From Bacteroidales bacterium (GTDB taxonomy: Bacteria; Bacteroidota; Bacteroidia; Bacteroidales; UBA932), in contig JAGBSL010000006.1 in assembly GCA_017631875.1 (NCBI GenBank), positions 9,001-73,000 of the forward strand: a stretch of DNA of 64,000 nt. The letters are read 5' to 3'. Positions 17,244-25,612 of this stretch are shown piece after piece. The notes under the pieces are model-generated. The model searched no databases. It saw nothing but the letters and a program-made list of their open reading frames with translations, and had not been told where the DNA came from. The first letter of the stretch is position 1. Each line of letters opens with the position of its first letter. A program made the translations under genes and the position numbers.

Positions 17244-18906
17244 TCAGATTTTCGTAAATCTATCGTATAAAACCACTCAATTTCTATACCGTGGAACTAT
17301 TCTGCTCTACGGAGCTTGTATTCTGTTTTTATACGACAATCAGTTCAGTTTATCGATATACCTTATAGCGTATACACTCTACATACTATTAGAGTTAATA
17401 CAATACAACAAATTTCCAATTATACGTACCATCTACGACTACATAATCATCAGCGTAGTTCTATTATTTAAAGACATTAATAACGCATTATTATTTACAT
17501 ACTTTCTACTTCCTATTATAAACTCCATAAATTATACAGGAAAAAGGAATAGAGTATATTTGCTTATACTCCTGTATACTGTCTTTTATTTTGTTCTTAT
17601 ATTTAGTTCAGGAACATTTAGTATTAAAGGCACTTTACTGCAAATCCCCGTTATAACTACAATTTGGATTATTTCATATTGCTCTAAGATATCTTGGGAA
17701 AGAGACAAAATTAACCGTGACTTGCTTGACATATTGTTGACTCATCAGTCTTCTGCCGCAAAACCTTATGAAATTTATGAAAGAATAATTGAACGAGTAA
17801 ACAGTCGTAAAATCATCAAGTCAATCTCATGTTTTTCAACAGACGGATTTAAGACTTTCCAGTTGATAAACTCCTCTAGATATATATTTAGATATGAATT
17901 AAACATCAACAATAAGCGCCAGAACCTAAAGCGTTTAAAAATGGGAGGAATATTATGGAACGTTAGATTCATAACCGACAAAGAAGACCAATCTTTTAAT
18001 ATTGTACTGCCTATTTTAGATAACATTCTAGGATTAGAGGGTCGGCATTTCATATATATAATAGCCCTAGATACTGGATTTCGCTTTCAGGATTTTTTTA
18101 GAATTATAGGTCTAGAACCGTTCTTTATTAGTGTATCTAAATATATTATTGCACTACAGTCCATTGAAAAAGTCAAGCAAAATACCAGAGAGCGTATTGT
18201 CGGACATTATAACTTTGTACAAAGTGCAATAAACACAATGCACTTTATAAGAAACCGCTTAACACCATATCAGACATTATTAGATTTACATGATGAAGCA
18301 AGCAAGAGCAATTATAATCCAGCAATTGCAGGACTGCTTAAAGAGACCGCAGATAGAGCTCGTATTGAGCTTGACGCATTACTTAAAAGATCCGAATATT
18401 TATTAGAAAAAGGGAATGATCCATATAACCACCAAGAATTAACTAGCATAAGCATCAAAAGGATTCATGGACGTATTAGAAAAATATGGAGCATGTACTT
18501 CACAGATGAAATAAAAACAAATACAGGTTCCACCTATAGTGAAAGTGATAATCTATCTGTAATATCTAACATTAATGCATTTGACATTCTTTTGACAGAT
18601 ATTATTGGTAATATTAAAAAGCATTATAAAGCTTATGCAAAGTGTATTATTACCTTCAGCGACAATGATATTTGCATAACTTTTGAAAACGACTTTACAA
18701 ACCAAAACAACGCACAAGAGTATGCAAATCACATTAACAGCAAAGATAAAGATGAAATAATTAAACGTAAGACTCATGGTGTCGCAAACATTAAACAATT
18801 TGCATCAGATCTTAAAATAAACATTCAGGCCATAGCAAACGACAGCAAGATAGTAATGAAATTACATATAATAATTTACAAAGATGATGAAAGTATTAAT
18901 AATTGA
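17230..18906 (+). CDS. Membrane histidine-kinase-like sensor
   Basis: A 558-aa protein (ATG 17230; TTG 17221 is an alternative). The first ~150 residues contain about six hydrophobic segments (ILLYGACILFLY, LSIYLIAYTLYILL, YIIISVVLLF, LLFTYFLLPII, VYLLILLYTVFYFVLIF, IPVITTIWIISY), an integral-membrane sensor. A mixed region follows (about 190-320). An H-box-like helix is 'NTMHFIRNRLTPYQ', with His at about residue 338, close to the HisKA motif H-x-x-x-N-x-L-T-P. The end resembles a GHKL ATPase: N-box-like 'DILLTDIIGNIKKH' and G2-like 'KTHGVANIKQFASDL'. The G1 DxGxG motif is not evident, so kinase activity is uncertain. It overlaps the receiver gene by 23 nt, which supports a two-component pair. 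Confidence 0.78.
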   Translation: MIPNSQIFVNLSYKTTQFLYRGTILLYGACILFLYDNQFSLSIYLIAYTLYILLELIQYNKFPIIRTIYDYIIISVVLLFKDINNALLFTYFLLPIINSINYTGKRNRVYLLILLYTVFYFVLIFSSGTFSIKGTLLQIPVITTIWIISYCSKISWERDKINRDLLDILLTHQSSAAKPYEIYERIIERVNSRKIIKSISCFSTDGFKTFQLINSSRYIFRYELNINNKRQNLKRLKMGGILWNVRFITDKEDQSFNIVLPILDNILGLEGRHFIYIIALDTGFRFQDFFRIIGLEPFFISVSKYIIALQSIEKVKQNTRERIVGHYNFVQSAINTMHFIRNRLTPYQTLLDLHDEASKSNYNPAIAGLLKETADRARIELDALLKRSEYLLEKGNDPYNHQELTSISIKRIHGRIRKIWSMYFTDEIKTNTGSTYSESDNLSVISNINAFDILLTDIIGNIKKHYKAYAKCIITFSDNDICITFENDFTNQNNAQEYANHINSKDKDEIIKRKTHGVANIKQFASDLKINIQAIANDSKIVMKLHIIIYKDDESINN

Positions 18907-19267
18907 AAATGAAACCCAGACTGTCCAAGTTGCTTTTAATGCTGCGAATACTATTTTCTTCGAAGGAAAAATTCAGTATTCATATGCCACTAAATCGCAA
19001 GATGTTCAATGGAGCCAGATTAATCAATTCTCCTGTATCTTTGTTGACATCAGTCTTGCTATGAGGAGTGATTTAGATGGGATTGGTATTATCACAAAAA
19101 TACAAAATGAGTATCCTGCATTGCTTTCCAGAATAGCCATAATAACTGGACATCACAAAATTTCAGAGGCTATTAAAGAGAATGGGCTAAAAATTGAGCC
19201 AACTCAAATAATTCTAAAGCCTCTGAAATATACTGAACTCGCTAACTTTATCAAGAGTTGCGAATAA
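18884..19267 (+). CDS. Stand-alone response-regulator receiver domain
   Basis: A 127-aa single receiver domain with no output domain. Expected positions are present: acidic pocket 'IIENE' (8-10), phosphoacceptor Asp55 in 'CIFVDISL', Thr88 in 'IAIITGHH' and Lys112 with cis-Pro in 'IILKPLKY'. It would accept phosphate from the upstream membrane sensor. With no DNA-binding domain, output must be by protein contact, perhaps with the membrane protein or the divergent nuclease-like protein. Start at 18884 or 18887 (adjacent ATGs), inside the end of the sensor gene. An imperfect GTTAACCGT...ACGGTTCAAC stem lies between this gene and the convergent 199-aa gene. Confidence 0.83.
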   Translation: MMKVLIIENETQTVQVAFNAANTIFFEGKIQYSYATKSQDVQWSQINQFSCIFVDISLAMRSDLDGIGIITKIQNEYPALLSRIAIITGHHKISEAIKENGLKIEPTQIILKPLKYTELANFIKSCE

Positions 19268-19298
19268 TACTGATTGTTAACCGTGATTTATAAACAAA

Positions 19299-19898
19299 TT
19301 ATAACGGTTCAACTTCGTCATCACATTCATCAACGACATCTTTATCGGTTAATTCCATAAAGATGTCAAGGAACGCACGCTTCGAGAAGAAATATCCCTT
19401 ATCAGACTCCAACTTATCAGCCATAACAGAGAAACCATAATTTGCATATTCCTCCATTGTTTTGATTAATTGCGTCACCACATCAGCCACCTTAATCTCT
19501 CCCTTATCGAGTGCAATCCAATTGATTGGAGTCTTAGCAACAAGAGATATAAAGATATACTCCCTCAACTTAGGATATGCCTTTCTTAACTTCTTTGAGT
19601 CCAGATTTCCCCACTTATCAAGCGGCTGGCCTAAAATTTTCACCTCCTCTGAATCATCTGTCAAAGGTATCTTCTTATCGGCATATAGACCAATGAAGAA
19701 TGCCATGATATAAGGCTCATAACCAGCTCCGAGAATCTTACCTTTAGCATCAGTATGCTCTGAAGCACCGATACCATAATCCGCAAGAACTCTTATGACG
19801 CTCTGCTCATAGTGCTTTTCGAACTTAGGATTGCGTCTTCCCCAAACATCGATGATTTTCTCATCTTTGTCAACGTAGTCAATTATATTATCGTTCAT
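19299..19898 (-). CDS. 199-aa protein of unknown function, last gene of the Dnd-like operon
   Basis: I do not recognise this 199-aa protein. It is soluble, mixed charge, acidic at both ends (MNDNIIDYVDKDEK; VDECDDEVEPL). A middle region 'GRRNPKFEKHYEQSVIRVLADYGIGASEHTD' followed by 'EPYIMAFFIGLYADKK' suggests a helical fold. No catalytic pattern or membrane helix is evident. It starts 4 nt after the stop of the SMC-like gene, so it is the distal member of the seven-gene minus-strand operon and probably a dedicated partner, for example of the DndD-like ATPase. Small Dnd-associated proteins of uncertain role are known; I cannot assign this one to any of them. Confidence 0.78.
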   Translation of the reverse strand: MNDNIIDYVDKDEKIIDVWGRRNPKFEKHYEQSVIRVLADYGIGASEHTDAKGKILGAGYEPYIMAFFIGLYADKKIPLTDDSEEVKILGQPLDKWGNLDSKKLRKAYPKLREYIFISLVAKTPINWIALDKGEIKVADVVTQLIKTMEEYANYGFSVMADKLESDKGYFFSKRAFLDIFMELTDKDVVDECDDEVEPL

Positions 19899-19902
19899 AG
19901 GA

Positions 19903-22026
19903 TTATAGTTTTGTTATAACAGTTTGAATTGTAGCCAGTTTCTTATCGTCAAATGGCTTCATCTTCTCAATGCGATAAACAGTTCCATTGACAGACTTCA
20001 CCTTATTCTTATCAACTACGGTATCGCCATTCGCATCCTCTACAAGAAAACTCTTTGTAACGATAATTACCTGTTTGTCAAGTTTACTGATAACATCAAA
20101 GAACTCGCTTTCTTTGGTTGCCGCAAATGACGATGTAGGAGCATCAAATATCAAAGGATACTTCTTCTCTTTCTTTTGTGCCGACAACTTAGAAATTGCA
20201 AACAGGATTGACATAAACTGTGTTGTTCTAAGAGCAGTATTAGGATTATATATTCTTGCCTCATCATCATCAACCAGCACCGCCTCTGCGTTTCCTTGCG
20301 CTTTCATAAGGATGCGGATTGTACCCTTGAAATCATCTATATTAAGCATATCAAGATATGCGTTCGCCTCATCCTCTATAGACATCAGCAAACGTTTCTT
20401 GTTCGTCTCCTTTGCGTTCTTAAACGCCTCGGAAATCTTATTGAGAATCATCCATGTATTTGAATACATTTCAGCAGATGTACCTTTTGCAAGCTTAGCT
20501 AATTTTTCCTGACACTCTTTTAGGTTAGCTGTTCCTGTAGCAATCTGCCTTTTCAGAGTCTCTATGCTCCTTTCAGCAGAATGCTTCTTATCCATCCAGT
20601 TCGAGATATTCTCGTAATTTGCAGTAAGCTGCTCCTCTGTCAGTCCATCTGTCTGGGCAAGGATTCTCTTCTTCTGCTCCAACTCTCTTTCAATATTTGC
20701 GTCAAGTTTCTTGACATCTTCGTGCAACCTGTTATAGAACGCGATTGCATCTTCTATTTTTGCACGAAGCTTAGTGATATTTGAAAGGTTATCATTAAGT
20801 ATTGTATCACGCTTCTGAAGTTCCTGAATATAGTTATTCTCATACAATGATTCTTCTTCGTCATCCTCGACTTTAAGAGAATCCTTATACTCATTTAACT
20901 TCGAAAGCATAAAGTTCCAAGCATCAGACCCCTTCGCAGCAGGACGGCCACATACCTTACAAACCTCAGCATCTAGCATCTCTTGCATAATCTGAGGACC
21001 AGGAACATGAGCTGGAAGCGGAATGAAGTTCGTCTCAGCTTTGCTCAATAATTTTTTGACGCCAATCTGCTGCTGGTGCTCATTCTCCTGTCTTCTGCGC
21101 TCTTTATCAGCCGCACTCACAATTGCAGTGTATTCATTAGCAATATCTTCAAACCCCATAAGAATCCACATGTCATCTAAAAGATTGATTGTATAATCCT
21201 CATGGATTCTTGCCCTGGTCTCATTGCGTTTCTTCTCAAGATTAGCAATTCTGTCATTAACAGCTATGAGCAACTTAGAAGCCTCCCTGCTCTGCTCTAT
21301 ATTCTTAAGCAATTCAGTAAAGTTTTCCACCTCATTCTCTGCATTCTTGAGCTCGCGAGTCTTACGAGAAATCTCCATCTTCAGATTATCTATCTGAGTA
21401 GTTAAGCTACGAATCTCCGCTGCATTCTTGCGATCCGTCTTTTGGGCATTCTCTCTCGCTTGATCAGCTTTTCTTGTAGCATACTCCATAAATGAGAAAT
21501 AGGCATCAAAATCCTTAACATCACTGAAAGTATCTACCAGCATCTTCAAAGCATTTGAAGACTGAAAAATGTCAAGATTTGTTTCTCCCTTGAACATAGA
21601 GTATTTTCGCAATTCTGATGGGAGATCATACTCAAAACGATTACCGGATTTAATATCACGCTCTACGCCATCCTGAGTAATCAGATTAAACTCATAATTG
21701 GATGTAGTGATATCGCCATTATAAGCTTTAGTAAATCGGAACTTCTTTTCAAGAATCTTCTGACAGCCATTGTGCTCATAAGTAACACTGACAGCAACAT
21801 TGTCCGAATCGCCCGAAAACAACTCTTCAGCCCTTTTCTTTGAGATGAACTTCACATCAGTTTTAACTACATCATCAGTTCTGAACACCCACTCCAAAGC
21901 CTCGAAAAGCGTTGTTTTACCATCGCCATTAGAACCGATAATAAGGTTAAGACCATCACAGAAGTTGAAAACATTAGTCTTGTAATAACTTCTGAAATTT
22001 TGGATTTCGAGACTCTTAATTATCAT
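19903..22026 (-). CDS. DndD-like SMC/Rad50-type ATPase
   Basis: This 707-aa protein opens with 'LEIQNFRSYYKTNVFNF' and the Walker A 'GSNGDGKTT' (31-39), as in RecF/Rad50/DndD proteins. A long central coiled coil (about 180-510) is broken by a Cys-x-x-Cys hook, 'VCKVCGRPA'. The C-terminal lobe has 'RTTQFMSILFAISKL' and a Walker B 'YPLIFDAPTSS', then 'KQVIIVTKSF'. Known DndD is an ATPase of DNA phosphorothioation that works with DndC. The assignment rests on architecture plus the DndC-like gene in the same operon. It overlaps the 80-aa gene upstream by 11 nt. Confidence 0.85.
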   Translation of the reverse strand: MIIKSLEIQNFRSYYKTNVFNFCDGLNLIIGSNGDGKTTLFEALEWVFRTDDVVKTDVKFISKKRAEELFSGDSDNVAVSVTYEHNGCQKILEKKFRFTKAYNGDITTSNYEFNLITQDGVERDIKSGNRFEYDLPSELRKYSMFKGETNLDIFQSSNALKMLVDTFSDVKDFDAYFSFMEYATRKADQARENAQKTDRKNAAEIRSLTTQIDNLKMEISRKTRELKNAENEVENFTELLKNIEQSREASKLLIAVNDRIANLEKKRNETRARIHEDYTINLLDDMWILMGFEDIANEYTAIVSAADKERRRQENEHQQQIGVKKLLSKAETNFIPLPAHVPGPQIMQEMLDAEVCKVCGRPAAKGSDAWNFMLSKLNEYKDSLKVEDDEEESLYENNYIQELQKRDTILNDNLSNITKLRAKIEDAIAFYNRLHEDVKKLDANIERELEQKKRILAQTDGLTEEQLTANYENISNWMDKKHSAERSIETLKRQIATGTANLKECQEKLAKLAKGTSAEMYSNTWMILNKISEAFKNAKETNKKRLLMSIEDEANAYLDMLNIDDFKGTIRILMKAQGNAEAVLVDDDEARIYNPNTALRTTQFMSILFAISKLSAQKKEKKYPLIFDAPTSSFAATKESEFFDVISKLDKQVIIVTKSFLVEDANGDTVVDKNKVKSVNGTVYRIEKMKPFDDKKLATIQTVITKL

Positions 22027-22258
22027 ACAAGTAGTTTTCGTTTAAGTAGTTAAACACAGTGCCATAAACCTTTTTCTGCGTTGCCTCATCAGTTGCTCCA
22101 CGCAACTCATTGATAATCTTAGCAACAGCAACTACTACGGGGCTTTCAGATCCTAATGCCGACTCGAAATCCTCATAGTCAGATTCTTCATACTTGTACC
22201 TCTCCTTGAGAGCCTGGTCATCAAGAACCATTCGTAACATTCTCTCTTTGTTGGTCAT
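22016..22258 (-). CDS. 80-aa acidic protein in the Dnd-like operon
   Basis: A small, highly charged, probably all-helical protein (MTNKERMLRMVLDDQALKER... ending NENYLYDN) with no motif I recognise. It sits where dndE lies in some dnd clusters, directly before the DndD-like gene with an 11-nt overlap (ATGATAATTAAG shared), but the sequence does not look like DndE, so I do not use that name. The tight coupling suggests it is a subunit of the SMC-like ATPase complex. It starts 19 nt after the helicase gene. Confidence 0.75.
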   Translation of the reverse strand: MTNKERMLRMVLDDQALKERYKYEESDYEDFESALGSESPVVVAVAKIINELRGATDEATQKKVYGTVFNYLNENYLYDN

Positions 22259-22277
22259 AATGTATAGTTGTTAATAA

Positions 22278-24500
22278 TTATAAATTCAATGCATAGTAAT
22301 CCAGGGCAGATCTCAATTCCATCTCAGAGAACGAAGGATTCTCCGACATATCTGCAAAGTTCTTCACCCTTGCCAACTCGCTCTTCAGTAACGAACGCTC
22401 CATCTTATAACTATTGTGGTGTGCTCCCACCTCTGGAACCACTACTAAATCATGCAGAATCGCATATTCTTTATCTGAATGCTTTCTCAGAACACGACCA
22501 CGTCTCTGAATAAACTGCCTTGGATTTCCTGTACTTGAGCAGAAAATTGCAAGTTCACTTCTAGGCACATCAACACCTTCATCCAAACACTTCATTGAAG
22601 TAAGAACCTGAACCTTTCCTGTAGCAAAATTTCTCAGCAGTTCTTCCCTGTCCTTCTGTCCCGAAACAAACTTCCTCACAGTCACATGACCATCAACATT
22701 AAGAACGGCTGCAGTATATTCGTTAATCAAACGATCTGTGTCTGCATCTTCTGCAATAGTATCAGATTTATCAAAGTCATCTTCTGCTCCAAAATAATCA
22801 GGTTTCAAGCCTTCTGGAACATATACAAGCGTATAGTTGAGATTTCCTCTTTCTTCAAAGCGTTTATGTACAATCTCTCTAAACACCGGCAACTTGTTAG
22901 CCGCCTTATGTATTATTCTCTTACGTGCCAACAAAAGCCTTTTTAGAATCTCATCCTTCGTCGTAAAGGTCTCTGTATTGTAATTGAAATACTTTGAGAT
23001 TTTCTCAGATAGTTCAATGTATGCATCCATCTCCTCATCTGTTAGACGTATCACATGAGGATAGTAGAAGTACTTGCACAATACCGGATTAGCACCATGA
23101 ATAGCCTCATCCATCGAATATTCAAAAGTATATGATTCTTCAGCGCCAAAGAACTTTCTTAGTTTTGTGTTACCCGCATCATCAAACTGTCTCTCTGGGG
23201 TAGCAGACAATCCGACACGCCTTGCGTATGGAATTTCTTTTAGTTTCTTAGCCATTGATTCAGCCCCCATGTTATGAGCCTCATCAGCGATCAACAAAAC
23301 CCTTCTCTTGTCGAGACTATTAAGTTTATCAAACACCTTCGGTCTTGAATAGGAGGCATATGTTGAAATAATGATATACGACTGAAACTCATCAGTCTGA
23401 TATTTCTCGTTGAAGCAAATCCTATCTACCTCTTCCTGCCAGAAAGGATTCTTGGAGAATACTTTAACGATATTGCTGAATCGGAACTTACGGCATTCCT
23501 CCTCCCACTGATTGACAAGAGTAACAGTCGGTACCAAGATTATAGCCTTATAGTAACCCTTTCTAGAATAAATCTCATATAGACAGTTCAGCGAAGTAAT
23601 GGTCTTACCTGTACCAGTAGCCATCGCAAACAACCCTTTCTGATTATTATTCTTCCAGTTCTCAAATGCTGCTCTCTGATATTCTCTCGGTCCCTCTCTG
23701 TATGGGAAACGAGGAGTGATTTGATATGCTCCCTGCTCACCATCATTAAGAACTCCTGCCCTAATCGCTTTCTGTTTATAGCTCCTGAGTTTATCTTCAA
23801 CGTTAAGCAAATCCTCTATATCTTGATTTCCATACGATGATGTAATCGCAGCCTCAAGATCCTTGGACGATAGATATTCAATCTCCTTTTGAGTACCATT
23901 CATCACCCTGTCAAACTCCGCCTTCTGATTAGCAATTTTCTTCTGAATTGAGATATCTGGCGAAGTACTCAAGAAAATATTAATGTCTTCAAGATTATTG
24001 AACAGGCCTCCCAGAGTGAAGTTTGCCGACCCCGAGAACCCTACAATCATTCCGTCAGAATCAATGAATTGTCCTCTTTTCGTATGTGCAATACCGGTAG
24101 TAGCTTTAGGCTTGATAATCTGTATCTCGATACGCTTTTCCTGAATCAAATATGCCAGGCACTTAAAGAAATGTTCCCCGTACTCGTCCAATCCCGCCTT
24201 GATGGACTCCCAACATGTCAAGTCAAATGGAGCGACAAGACCGCCCTCCAATCCTAATGAGATTGCATCCTTATCTTTTGCAGAAACGATTTGGTTAATA
24301 GCCATTCTCATGAAGCCACCATTGCTGATGAAAGTTGCAAAGGAAGATGACAACACATTGATTGCAGCTGAGTTAAAATATCCCAGCTGAATATCGAATA
24401 TAAGGCTATTACTTAAGGCATTTGAGAAAAACTCGTGTGGAGTATGTTCACCTTGCGGTGTATAAACACCATCCTCAGCCCATTCAACATCGTTTAACAT
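22278..24500 (-). CDS. Superfamily 2 helicase with N-terminal phospholipase-D-like domain
   Basis: A 740-aa two-domain protein. Residues of about 20-185 resemble a PLD/HKD nuclease module: His139-x-Lys141 in 'GIAHTKRGQFIDSDG' and 'GFSGSANFT' (GSxN, 157-160); the Asp spacing is slightly off the strict HxK(x)4D pattern. From about residue 270 an SF2 helicase follows: 'REYQRAAFENW' (Q-motif-like), Walker A 'ATGTGKT' (294-300), 'ADEAHNMG' (DEAH), 'GLSATPERQ' (motif III), 'CLDEGVDVPRSELAIF' (V) and 'QFIQRRGRVLRKH' (VI). PLD-helicase fusions are common in defence loci and could translocate on and cut DNA that lacks a modification. It lies 2 nt after the DndC-like gene. Confidence 0.88.
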   Translation of the reverse strand: MLNDVEWAEDGVYTPQGEHTPHEFFSNALSNSLIFDIQLGYFNSAAINVLSSSFATFISNGGFMRMAINQIVSAKDKDAISLGLEGGLVAPFDLTCWESIKAGLDEYGEHFFKCLAYLIQEKRIEIQIIKPKATTGIAHTKRGQFIDSDGMIVGFSGSANFTLGGLFNNLEDINIFLSTSPDISIQKKIANQKAEFDRVMNGTQKEIEYLSSKDLEAAITSSYGNQDIEDLLNVEDKLRSYKQKAIRAGVLNDGEQGAYQITPRFPYREGPREYQRAAFENWKNNNQKGLFAMATGTGKTITSLNCLYEIYSRKGYYKAIILVPTVTLVNQWEEECRKFRFSNIVKVFSKNPFWQEEVDRICFNEKYQTDEFQSYIIISTYASYSRPKVFDKLNSLDKRRVLLIADEAHNMGAESMAKKLKEIPYARRVGLSATPERQFDDAGNTKLRKFFGAEESYTFEYSMDEAIHGANPVLCKYFYYPHVIRLTDEEMDAYIELSEKISKYFNYNTETFTTKDEILKRLLLARKRIIHKAANKLPVFREIVHKRFEERGNLNYTLVYVPEGLKPDYFGAEDDFDKSDTIAEDADTDRLINEYTAAVLNVDGHVTVRKFVSGQKDREELLRNFATGKVQVLTSMKCLDEGVDVPRSELAIFCSSTGNPRQFIQRRGRVLRKHSDKEYAILHDLVVVPEVGAHHNSYKMERSLLKSELARVKNFADMSENPSFSEMELRSALDYYALNL

Positions 24501-24502
24501 TC

Positions 24503-25612
24503 CTATATGAAGCAGTTTGCACAGTTAATATCATCGTCATCAAGAAGGTCAATCAGCAGTGAACTCTTTGACTTTTCAGCTGCGGCCTCAGTCTTCTTGA
24601 TATGGTCAAGTTTAATTTGTCTCACTCGTTCCGGTTTTATAAGGTCACTGAGTGGTTCACCTTGAATCCAAGTATATCCATCCTTCTCATAACTCATAGC
24701 CTTCTCGAATAAATCCGGATGCTGCTCATATAGCCAGATCCATTCTATTTTCTGCTGGAAGAAACAAAAATAGCAACCAGAACGGCTTCTACAGTACTGT
24801 CCTTTCTTTCCGTCAACCTCAAAGTCAATCAGATTATAGTACGCAGGTACACCTACTCCGCTTTCTTCAAGGATTCTAAAAATATCCTCTTTACCCAGCA
24901 CATCATCATTATCAATCAATGGGAAATAATCAAGTTTTCCAACCGGATATTCCGTATACTGCTTAAGGTATGCGAATACCGCATGATTGAATGCAATCAC
25001 GTTAATATCCAGCAAGGCATTGAGTTTCTTTGAATAGAAGAAGCCCTTTCCCATTGGTGTCAGCAAAATCTTTTTTGCTTCCTCGTATGTAGTCTCATCA
25101 ACAGCATTCTTATAACAATCATGGAACTTCTCCATGTTTGTATTATGCAGAACTTCGTTAATAACATCCAGACTCCAAATGTTCTTTCGGAATGGGAACA
25201 CTGCCTGGATATTTGGCTTTGTCGAAACATATCCTTCTCTGTCCTCGTCACCACGAATACCAACATATGACACAGAAGGAGTATCGCCAACATACTTCTC
25301 AAACTCAGCCAACTTCATTTTGTTAGTGCACCATCTTGCCTGAACAGACGGAAGGTAACCACCACTTGTCTTTAAGAAATGGTCAAAAGGTGTTGGCTCA
25401 GGACTTCCTTGAGCGGCTATCAAAGTCGTGATATTACCAAGATATGATCTTAACTTGTCAACGAGTTCTTCTGTCTCAGTCAACTCGCACTTTGTGTCAC
25501 AAGTATAGAAATCTATCTCAAGGTCAGGATACTTATTCTTGAGATAAATAGCCAATGCGGCACTATCTTTACCACCCGATATGCCTAATACATGTCTTAC
25601 CGGTGTACTCAT
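24503..25612 (-). CDS. DndC-like PAPS-reductase family sulfurtransferase
   Basis: This 369-aa protein has the PP-loop 'GISGGKDSAALAIYL' (Ser12 to Ser17), which binds ATP in PAPS reductases and N-type ATP pyrophosphatases. A second conserved block, 'RWCTNKMKLAEFEKY', follows. Cysteines in 'YCRSRSGCYFCFFQQK' and 'CANC' at the extreme C-terminus could hold an Fe-S cluster. DndC, the closest known role, activates DNA and transfers sulfur to the backbone together with DndD. It is shorter than classical DndC (about 500 aa). No cysteine desulfurase (DndA) is in the operon; a housekeeping IscS could serve, as in some known dnd loci. Its start overlaps the stop of the ATPase gene (TAATG). Confidence 0.87.
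   Translation of the reverse strand: MSTPVRHVLGISGGKDSAALAIYLKNKYPDLEIDFYTCDTKCELTETEELVDKLRSYLGNITTLIAAQGSPEPTPFDHFLKTSGGYLPSVQARWCTNKMKLAEFEKYVGDTPSVSYVGIRGDEDREGYVSTKPNIQAVFPFRKNIWSLDVINEVLHNTNMEKFHDCYKNAVDETTYEEAKKILLTPMGKGFFYSKKLNALLDINVIAFNHAVFAYLKQYTEYPVGKLDYFPLIDNDDVLGKEDIFRILEESGVGVPAYYNLIDFEVDGKKGQYCRSRSGCYFCFFQQKIEWIWLYEQHPDLFEKAMSYEKDGYTWIQGEPLSDLIKPERVRQIKLDHIKKTEAAAEKSKSSLLIDLLDDDDINCANCFI

Noticed and set aside
22016..22258. Calling the 80-aa gene dndE
   Set aside because: Position fits, but the sequence shows no DndE features; left as unknown.
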